Shown in pieces: positions 1 through 4,631 of a DNA stretch of 6,974 nt. Location of the stretch: NCBI GenBank assembly GCA_937898095.1, contig CALDKR010000047.1, positions 1 to 6,974 on the forward strand, in the 5' to 3' direction. The stretch's first letter is position 1, and the number at the start of each line of letters is the position of its first letter. The notes below the pieces were generated by a model. That model was not told the origin of the DNA and made no database searches. It saw only the letters and a program-made list of their open reading frames with translations. Made by a program: the position numbers and the translations under genes. This stretch comes from an uncultured Rhodoluna sp. (lineage in GTDB: Bacteria > Actinomycetota > Actinomycetes > Actinomycetales > Microbacteriaceae).

Positions 1-15
1 GTGCTCTTCCGATCT
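1..15. other. Illumina adapter remnant (probable artefact)
   Basis: These 15 bases are identical to the last 15 bases of the Illumina indexed (read 2) adapter, which ends GTGCTCTTCCGATCT. They lie exactly at the edge of the window, and the HPr-like reading frame becomes convincing only from about base 17. This indicates untrimmed library sequence at a contig end, not biology. A chance 15-base match at exactly this position is very unlikely. The true genomic sequence upstream is unknown. Confidence 0.93.
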
Positions 16-16
16 T

Positions 17-157
17 GTTCGAGGTGACAGCGTGCTCTCGCTGATGACCTTGGGTGCAAAACAGGGCGACAAACTGCTCATCCAAGTCGCGGGGCCAAAC
101 GAAGATTCGTTGCTAGATCATCTGAAAAGCATTGTTTGCGGGGCATCTAGCCACTAG
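17..157 (+). CDS. ptsH: HPr-like phosphocarrier protein, C-terminal part (5' truncated)
   Basis: The last 46 codons of a gene lie here, ending at TAG 155-157; the 5' half is cut off by the adapter/contig edge. The visible protein begins VRGDSVLSLMTLGAKQGDKL and continues through IQVAGPNEDSLLDHL. This matches the HPr fold: the serine at visible residue 5 aligns with regulatory Ser46, followed by the typical hydrophobic helix, a LGAKxGD turn, a beta strand and the GPNED-type turn before the last helix. HPr relays phosphate from enzyme I to sugar-specific EIIA components of the PTS in the cytoplasm. About 41 residues follow the serine, as in full-length HPr of about 85-90 aa. The catalytic His15 region is missing from the window, so activity cannot be judged. 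The assignment rests on motif recognition only; a paralogue of the HPr family (for example one serving a sugar-kinase fusion) is possible. Confidence 0.8.
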   Translation, partial: VRGDSVLSLMTLGAKQGDKLLIQVAGPNEDSLLDHLKSIVCGASSH

Positions 158-160
158 TCT
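132..160 (+). promoter_or_regulatory. weak candidate promoter for rpsA
   Basis: TTGTTT (132-137) and TAGTCT (155-160) are separated by 17 bp and fit a loose sigma70-type -35 / TANNNT -10 pair. It would start transcription near base 167, giving a leader of about 115 nt that contains all three inverted repeats. The boxes overlap the end of the HPr-like gene. Other weak options exist nearer the gene, such as TAAAAC at 271-276. I cannot choose between them from sequence alone. Confidence 0.2.
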
Positions 161-161
161 T

Positions 162-190
162 ATAGGGCGTGTTTTTGCGCGCATCCCTAT
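162..190 (+). other. inverted repeat in the rpsA leader (hairpin 1)
   Basis: ATAGGG (162-167) is complementary to CCCTAT (185-190), with two further pairs inside (170-171 with 182-183) after a small internal loop. It contains the self-complementary TGCGCGCA at 176-183. No T-run follows, so it is not a typical intrinsic terminator on its own. It could end the HPr-like transcript weakly or form part of the rpsA 5' leader. Confidence 0.35.
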
Positions 191-206
191 CCGCTGTTGC
201 AGCGGA
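190..206 (+). other. perfect 7-bp hairpin in the rpsA leader (hairpin 2)
   Basis: TCCGCTG (190-196) pairs perfectly with CAGCGGA (200-206) around a 3-nt TTG loop. It is followed by AT-rich sequence, with T-runs at 220-223 and 227-231, about 14 nt or more downstream and so too far for a textbook terminator. A weaker 5-bp repeat (AAATC 215-219 with GATTT 225-229) follows. The hairpin is either a poor terminator of the upstream gene or a structured element of the rpsA leader. Its base T190 is shared with hairpin 1, so the two compete or stack end to end. Confidence 0.5.
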
Positions 207-281
207 GCATCAAGAAATCTTTTCGATTTTTAAGTTGTTTTGTTGCGACCTGAGTAATGCCCGTTAAGAGTAAAACTACAT

Positions 282-1742
282 ATGACCACCAACACACCAA
301 AGCAGATCGCCGTAAACGACATCGGCTCTGCAGAAGACTTCCTAGCTGCTGTAGAAGCTACCCTGAAGTTCTTCAACGACGGCGACCTAATCACTGGAAC
401 CGTTGTAAAAATTGACCGCGACGAGGTCCTTCTTGACGTCGGTTACAAGACTGAAGGTGTAATCCCTTCTCGTGAACTTTCAATCCGCCACGACGCTGAC
501 CCATCAGAGATTGTCACCGTAGGCGATGCAGTTGAGGCACTTGTTCTTCAGAAAGAAGACAAAGAAGGCCGCCTAATCCTTTCAAAGAAGCGCGCACAGT
601 ACGAGCGTGCTTGGGGCGATGTTGAGAAGGTTAAAGAAGCTGACGGCACCGTTACCGGAACCGTTATCGAAGTTGTTAAGGGTGGTCTAATCGTTGACAT
701 CGGTCTTCGTGGCTTCCTTCCTGCTTCTCTAATCGAGCTTCGCCGCGTTCGCGACCTAGGTCCATACCTAGGCCAGAAGGTTGAAGCCAAGATTCTTGAG
801 CTAGACAAGAACCGCAACAACGTTGTGCTTTCACGTCGCGCTCTTCTAGAAGAGTCACAGTCAGCCTCACGCAGCACCTTCCTTGCAGACCTAGCCAAGG
901 GCCAAATCCGCACTGGTGTTGTTTCATCAATCGTCAACTTCGGTGCATTCATCGACCTTGGCGGCGTTGACGGTCTAGTTCACGTCTCAGAGCTCTCATG
1001 GAAGCACATTGAGCACGCATCAGAGGTCGTTGAAATTGGCCAAGAGGTTACCGTTGAGGTTCTTGAGGTTGACCAAGACCGCGAGCGTGTATCGCTGTCT
1101 CTAAAGGCAACTCAAGAAGACCCATGGCAGGTGTTCGCTCGCACTCACGCAATCGGACAGTACGCACCAGGCAAGGTCACCAAGCTTGTTCCATTCGGCG
1201 CATTCGTTCGCGTTGCCGACGGCATCGAAGGCTTGGTTCACATCTCAGAGCTATCAGCGAAGCACATTGAGCTTGCTGAGCAGGTTGTTTCAGTCAACCA
1301 AGACGTATTCGTCAAGGTAATCGACATCGACCTAGACCGTCGCCGCATCTCGCTATCGCTAAAGCAGGCAATTGAAGAGGTAGACCCAGAGGGCACCGAC
1401 TTCAACCCAGCTCTGTACGGCATGGCTGCAGACTACGACGAAAACGGTCAGTACAAGTACCCAGAGGGCTTCGACGCAACCACCAACGAGTGGAAGCCAG
1501 GCTTCGAAGAAGCTCGTGCCAAGTGGGAGAAGGAGTACGCAGAGGCTCACGCACGTTGGGAGCAGCACAAGAAGCAGGTTGCCGAGGCTAACGCTATCGC
1601 TGCAACCCTTCCTGATTCAGCACCAGCAGAGGCTCCAGCGGCTTCAAGCTCAAGCTATTCATCAGAGTCAACCGAGTCAGGCACCCTTGCTGACGACGAG
1701 TCTCTAGCCGCTCTTCGCGACAAGCTAAAGAGCGCTGAGTAA
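282..1742 (+). CDS. rpsA: 30S ribosomal protein S1
   Basis: S1 binds mRNA on the small ribosomal subunit and helps initiate translation, mainly of messages with weak Shine-Dalgarno sequences. The 486-aa protein has four S1 (OB-fold) domains at about residues 34-104, 122-187, 207-275 and 292-361. Domains 3 and 4 carry the classic GAFIDL / GAFVRV strand and DGLVHVSELS / EGLVHISELS motifs, each closing with SLSLK. After residue 365 comes the actinobacterial-type tail: the NPALYGMAADYDENG and YPEGFD region, a charged helix (about 405-438), an Ala/Ser-rich low-complexity linker (about 444-467) and the conserved end SLAALRDKL. Length matches the 480-500 aa actinobacterial form. The ATG at 282 precedes the domains by the usual distance. 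Only a weak AAGAG (266-270) lies 11 nt upstream, so there is no good Shine-Dalgarno. Leucine codons are almost all CTT or CTA (38 of 43), unlike the genes downstream, which fits very high expression. A strong terminator ends the unit. Confidence 0.98.
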   Translation: MTTNTPKQIAVNDIGSAEDFLAAVEATLKFFNDGDLITGTVVKIDRDEVLLDVGYKTEGVIPSRELSIRHDADPSEIVTVGDAVEALVLQKEDKEGRLILSKKRAQYERAWGDVEKVKEADGTVTGTVIEVVKGGLIVDIGLRGFLPASLIELRRVRDLGPYLGQKVEAKILELDKNRNNVVLSRRALLEESQSASRSTFLADLAKGQIRTGVVSSIVNFGAFIDLGGVDGLVHVSELSWKHIEHASEVVEIGQEVTVEVLEVDQDRERVSLSLKATQEDPWQVFARTHAIGQYAPGKVTKLVPFGAFVRVADGIEGLVHISELSAKHIELAEQVVSVNQDVFVKVIDIDLDRRRISLSLKQAIEEVDPEGTDFNPALYGMAADYDENGQYKYPEGFDATTNEWKPGFEEARAKWEKEYAEAHARWEQHKKQVAEANAIAATLPDSAPAEAPAASSSSYSSESTESGTLADDESLAALRDKLKSAE

Positions 1743-1754
1743 TTCAGCAGATTC

Positions 1755-1786
1755 AAAAAGGGCCACACTTCGGTGTGGCCCTTTTT
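1755..1786 (+). terminator. strong Rho-independent terminator after rpsA, probably bidirectional
   Basis: A perfect 14-bp stem (1755-1768 with 1773-1786) encloses a TTCG tetraloop closed by C-G, the extra-stable cUUCGg loop. The GC core GGGCCACAC / GTGTGGCCC is flanked by AAAAA on the left and TTTTT on the right (then CTTT), so either strand would give a hairpin followed by a U-tract. It begins 12 nt after the rpsA stop. It separates rpsA from coaE, implying that coaE-uvrB-uvrA needs its own promoter. Confidence 0.95.
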
Positions 1787-1793
1787 CTTTGCC

Positions 1794-1803
1794 AGTTAGG
1801 CTT
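1794..1803 (+). promoter_or_regulatory. AGTTAGGCTT element upstream of coaE (RBS context or leaderless -10)
   Basis: This 10-mer ends 5 nt before the coaE ATG, and an identical copy ends 5 nt before the uvrA GTG. There are two readings. TTAGG may act as a weak Shine-Dalgarno. Alternatively TAGGCT (1797-1802) fits TANNNT and lies 6 nt before the ATG, the geometry of a -10 box for a leaderless mRNA, which is common in Actinobacteria. Only 22 nt separate the terminator from the ATG, so a promoter start near the ATG is plausible. I see no good -35; at 17-bp spacing the position falls in the terminator stem. Confidence 0.45.
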
Positions 1804-1808
1804 GATAC

Positions 1809-2474
1809 ATGTTTTTAGTGGGTCTAACTGGTGGCATTGCAGCTGGCAAATCAACAGTCGCCGCGCATCTGGTTTCACTTGGGGCTCTCGAAATAGATGC
1901 CGACAAATTGGCTCGCGAGGTTGTTGAGCCTGGAACCCCGGCACTAGCTGAAATTAAGCGTGAATTCGGTTCGGCCGTGATTAATTCAGACGGCTCGCTA
2001 AACAGGCAGGCGCTTGGTCAAATCGTTTTTTCTGATGCCGCAAAGCGCCTTCAACTCGAGGCGATTACGCATCCGGCAATCAGGGCGCTTTCTTTGCAGC
2101 GCATTGCCCAGAACGATGAATTTGAAGTTGTCGTCTACAACGTTCCGCTTTTAGTCGAAGCAAAAGTAGATCTTCCGTTTGATTTTGTAATCACCGTTGA
2201 AGCTCCTGAGAAAGAGCAAATAAAGCGACTAGTTGAAAACCGTGGAATGACGACCGAAGCAGCAAAGGCAATAATCACAACTCAGGCTAGCCCTGCCCAG
2301 CGGGCAAATGCATCCGATTTAATCATCAGTTCGAACCAGCCACTCGTGCTGATGTTGAAAGATGTCGAGGCGGCATATCGACAAATTTTGCAGCTGGCAG
2401 AAGCAAAACGCACTCACGAGCTCGATGTGAAAACAGACTCTATGGGCGGCCAAAATTCGGGGGAGTCTAGCTAG
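1809..2474 (+). CDS. coaE: dephospho-CoA kinase
   Basis: CoaE phosphorylates the 3'-hydroxyl of the dephospho-CoA ribose with ATP, the last step of coenzyme A synthesis, in the cytoplasm. The 221-aa protein opens with GLTGGIAAGKST (residues 5-16), a P-loop of the CoaE type. It continues with the substrate-binding EIDADKLAREVVEPGTPAL region (28-46), the HPAIR motif (88-92), VPLLVE (112-117), and the lid and base-binding part with EKEQIKRLVENRG (134-146) and the Q159 region, ending near SDLIISSN (169-176). The start is fixed because the P-loop begins only a few residues after the ATG. Mycobacterial CoaE carries a large C-terminal GrpB/UPF0157 domain. Here only a short polar tail (about 198-221) remains, so this is the single-domain form. 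The gene follows the rpsA terminator by 22 nt and ends 2 nt before uvrB, suggesting translational coupling. Confidence 0.96.
   Translation: MFLVGLTGGIAAGKSTVAAHLVSLGALEIDADKLAREVVEPGTPALAEIKREFGSAVINSDGSLNRQALGQIVFSDAAKRLQLEAITHPAIRALSLQRIAQNDEFEVVVYNVPLLVEAKVDLPFDFVITVEAPEKEQIKRLVENRGMTTEAAKAIITTQASPAQRANASDLIISSNQPLVLMLKDVEAAYRQILQLAEAKRTHELDVKTDSMGGQNSGESS
2459..2465 (+). promoter_or_regulatory. probable ribosome binding site of uvrB
   Basis: GGGGGAG lies inside the last codons of coaE, 11 nt before the uvrB ATG at 2477. It contains a GGAG core able to pair with the 16S 3' end, though the spacing is on the long side. The coaE stop is only 2 nt from the ATG, so coupled re-initiation may do much of the work. 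Confidence 0.45.
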
Positions 2475-2476
2475 CG

Positions 2477-4618
2477 ATGGAAGCCACTCGTTCATTTGCA
2501 CCATTCAAAGTCGTTAGCGAATATCAGCCAGCAGGTGACCAGCCAACAGCCATTGCCGAGCTAGCACGGCGCATAAACAATGGAGAAAAAGATACCGTTC
2601 TGCTCGGCGCGACCGGAACAGGCAAGTCAGCAACTACGGCCTGGTTAATTGAAGCCGTTCAGCGCCCAACGCTGGTGCTCGCGCACAACAAAACCTTGGC
2701 TGCCCAGCTGGCCACCGAGTTCAGACAGCTGCTGCCAAACAACGCGGTTGAATATTTCGTCAGCTACTACGACTACTACCAACCCGAGGCATACATTGCC
2801 CAGACCGACACCTTTATCGAGAAGGACTCTTCAATCAACGAAGAGGTTGAACGCCTGCGTTATTCAGCGACCACCAGTCTTTTGAGTCGCCGCGATGTGG
2901 TTGTAGTTTCAACCGTTTCTTGCATTTACGGCCTCGGTGCACCAGAGGAATATTTATCTGGTCGAGTTAGCTTGCAAGTTGGTCAGAGCATCGATCGCGA
3001 CGAACTGATTCGTGAATTCGTGAAACTTCAATATGCCCGCAATGACTATGAATTCATCCGTGGCAATTTTCGCGTCAAAGGCGACACAATCGAAATCATC
3101 CCGGTCAACGAAGAGATGGCGATTCGAATTGAATTCTTTGGCGACGAAATCGAAGGTTTGTATTCACTGCACCCACTAACCGGCGAAATCGCTCGCGCTG
3201 AGAGCGCTGTTTCGATTTTTCCGGCTTCGCTGTATGCCACCGGGCCAGAGCGCATGGGTCGCGCAATTGAAGCCATTGAAGAAGAGTTGGTTTGGCGCCT
3301 AAAAGAGCTGGAGCAGCAGGGCAAATTGCTTGAGGCACAGCGCCTAAAAATGCGCACCAACTTCGACCTCGAAATGATTCGTGAAATCGGCTTTTGCTCG
3401 GGCATTGAAAACTATTCTCGCCACATTGACGGCCGCGAACCCGGCTCTGCGCCGAGCTGTCTGCTCGACTATTTTCCTGAAGATTTCTTAACCGTGATCG
3501 ATGAGTCGCACGTGACTGTTCCTCAGATTGGAGCGATGTTTGAAGGCGACTCAAGCCGAAAGCGAACCCTGGTCGAACACGGCTTTAGGTTGCCTTCTGC
3601 GCTCGACAATCGCCCGCTCAAGTGGCAAGAGTTTCAAGAGCGCGTTGGCCAAACTGTCTATCTGTCGGCAACACCTGGCAAATATGAGCTTGGCATTGCC
3701 CCTGATGCTGTTGAGCAGATCATTCGCCCAACTGGCTTGGTTGACCCTGAGATTGTGATCAAACCGAGCGCTGGGCAAATCGACGATTTGCTCGAAGAAA
3801 TTCGCGTTCGCACGGCCAAGGACGAGCGAATTTTGGTCACTACTCTGACTAAGAAAATGGCCGAAGAGTTGACCGACTTCTTGACCGAAGCAGGCGTGCG
3901 GGTGCGCTATTTGCACTCCGATGTCGACACCCTGCGCCGTGTTGAGCTGCTGCGCGAGCTGCGCCAGGGCATTTTTGATGTGCTGATCGGCATCAACCTG
4001 CTTCGCGAGGGTCTTGACTTGCCCGAAGTTTCACTGGTGGCAATTCTCGATGCCGACAAAGAGGGCTTCTTGCGCTCAACAACCTCATTGATTCAAACCA
4101 TCGGCCGCGCCGCTCGAAACATCAATGGCGCGGTGCACATGTATGCCGACAACATCACCGACTCAATGAAGCGGGCGATTGAAGAGACCGATCGCCGCCG
4201 CGCCAAGCAGGTGGCCTATAACCTTGCCAACGGAATCGACCCGCAACCGCTGCGCAAGAAGATTGCCGACATCACCGATCAAATTCTGCGCGAAGAAGAA
4301 GACACCGCTGCATTGGTTGAGCAGCTTTCTTCGCGCGGCAAAAAGCGCGGGGGTGCAGGCGCCTCGAATTCAACTCGCGACAAGAGCAAGAGTCACCAAG
4401 AGGTCTTAGGTGGCGTTGCAGAGCGAGCCAACTCAAGCTTGAGGCCTCGACTAAATCTGGCAAAAGCTGGCCAGCAAGAAATTCTTTCGGTGATTCTTGA
4501 GTTAGACGAACAGATGAAGGCGGCTGCGCTCGAGTTGCAGTTTGAGCTGGCTGCTCGCCTTCGCGATGAAATTTCTGAACTCAAGCGCAACCTGCGCGAC
4601 CTCGAGCGTCACGGCTAG
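2477..4618 (+). CDS. uvrB: excinuclease ABC subunit B (UvrB)
   Basis: UvrB is the damage-verifying helicase-like ATPase of nucleotide excision repair. UvrA loads it onto DNA, and it then recruits UvrC for the incisions. The 713-aa protein has all expected parts: the PFKVVSEYQPAGDQP start (9-23), Walker A GATGTGKS (44-51), NKTLAAQL (71-78), the aromatic beta-hairpin that clamps DNA (YFVSYYDYYQPEAY, 93-106, with DSSINEEVERLR, 117-128), Walker B-type IDESH (341-345), SATPG (397-401), helicase motif V GINLLREGLDLPEV (505-518), motif VI QTIGRAARN (540-548), and the C-terminal UVR helical hairpin for UvrC binding (about 668-706). A basic, Gly/Ser-rich linker of about 620-642 separates the helicase core from the UVR region. 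Length and motifs are intact, with no sign of damage. It lies 2 nt after coaE and 13 nt before uvrA. Confidence 0.99.
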   Translation: MEATRSFAPFKVVSEYQPAGDQPTAIAELARRINNGEKDTVLLGATGTGKSATTAWLIEAVQRPTLVLAHNKTLAAQLATEFRQLLPNNAVEYFVSYYDYYQPEAYIAQTDTFIEKDSSINEEVERLRYSATTSLLSRRDVVVVSTVSCIYGLGAPEEYLSGRVSLQVGQSIDRDELIREFVKLQYARNDYEFIRGNFRVKGDTIEIIPVNEEMAIRIEFFGDEIEGLYSLHPLTGEIARAESAVSIFPASLYATGPERMGRAIEAIEEELVWRLKELEQQGKLLEAQRLKMRTNFDLEMIREIGFCSGIENYSRHIDGREPGSAPSCLLDYFPEDFLTVIDESHVTVPQIGAMFEGDSSRKRTLVEHGFRLPSALDNRPLKWQEFQERVGQTVYLSATPGKYELGIAPDAVEQIIRPTGLVDPEIVIKPSAGQIDDLLEEIRVRTAKDERILVTTLTKKMAEELTDFLTEAGVRVRYLHSDVDTLRRVELLRELRQGIFDVLIGINLLREGLDLPEVSLVAILDADKEGFLRSTTSLIQTIGRAARNINGAVHMYADNITDSMKRAIEETDRRRAKQVAYNLANGIDPQPLRKKIADITDQILREEEDTAALVEQLSSRGKKRGGAGASNSTRDKSKSHQEVLGGVAERANSSLRPRLNLAKAGQQEILSVILELDEQMKAAALELQFELAARLRDEISELKRNLRDLERHG

Positions 4619-4626
4619 TTAGGCTT
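4617..4626 (+). promoter_or_regulatory. AGTTAGGCTT element upstream of uvrA (RBS context or leaderless -10)
   Basis: The same 10-mer as before coaE begins within the uvrB stop codon and ends 5 nt before the uvrA GTG. TTAGG (4619-4623) is 8 nt from the start, a normal Shine-Dalgarno distance though with weak pairing. TAGGCT (4620-4625) could also be a -10 box for a leaderless uvrA transcript, which would allow uvrA to be expressed apart from uvrB. No convincing -35 is visible. Confidence 0.4.
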
Positions 4627-4631
4627 TCTCA

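Noticed and set aside
190..231. Intrinsic terminator of the HPr-like gene formed by the 190-206 hairpin and the following T-rich stretch
   Set aside because: The T-runs begin about 14 nt after the stem and are interrupted, unlike the near-perfect terminator at 1755-1786. It is kept only as a hairpin of uncertain role.
548..952. 134-codon minus-strand open frame inside rpsA
   Set aside because: It overlaps S1 domains 1-3, is very Arg/Ser-rich, has no convincing start context and is explained by rpsA's biased codon use.
1516..1707. Second-frame open reading within the rpsA C-terminal region
   Set aside because: It is a frame-shifted reading of the low-complexity S1 tail, Gln/Ser/Leu-rich, with no domain. 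The S1 frame clearly continues to its conserved SLAALRDKL end.
3105..3554. 149-codon open frame on the minus strand inside uvrB, and several shorter ones nearby
   Set aside because: They lie wholly within a well-conserved uvrB frame and show no recognisable domain. Their composition (Ser/Arg-rich) is typical of reverse-frame shadows.
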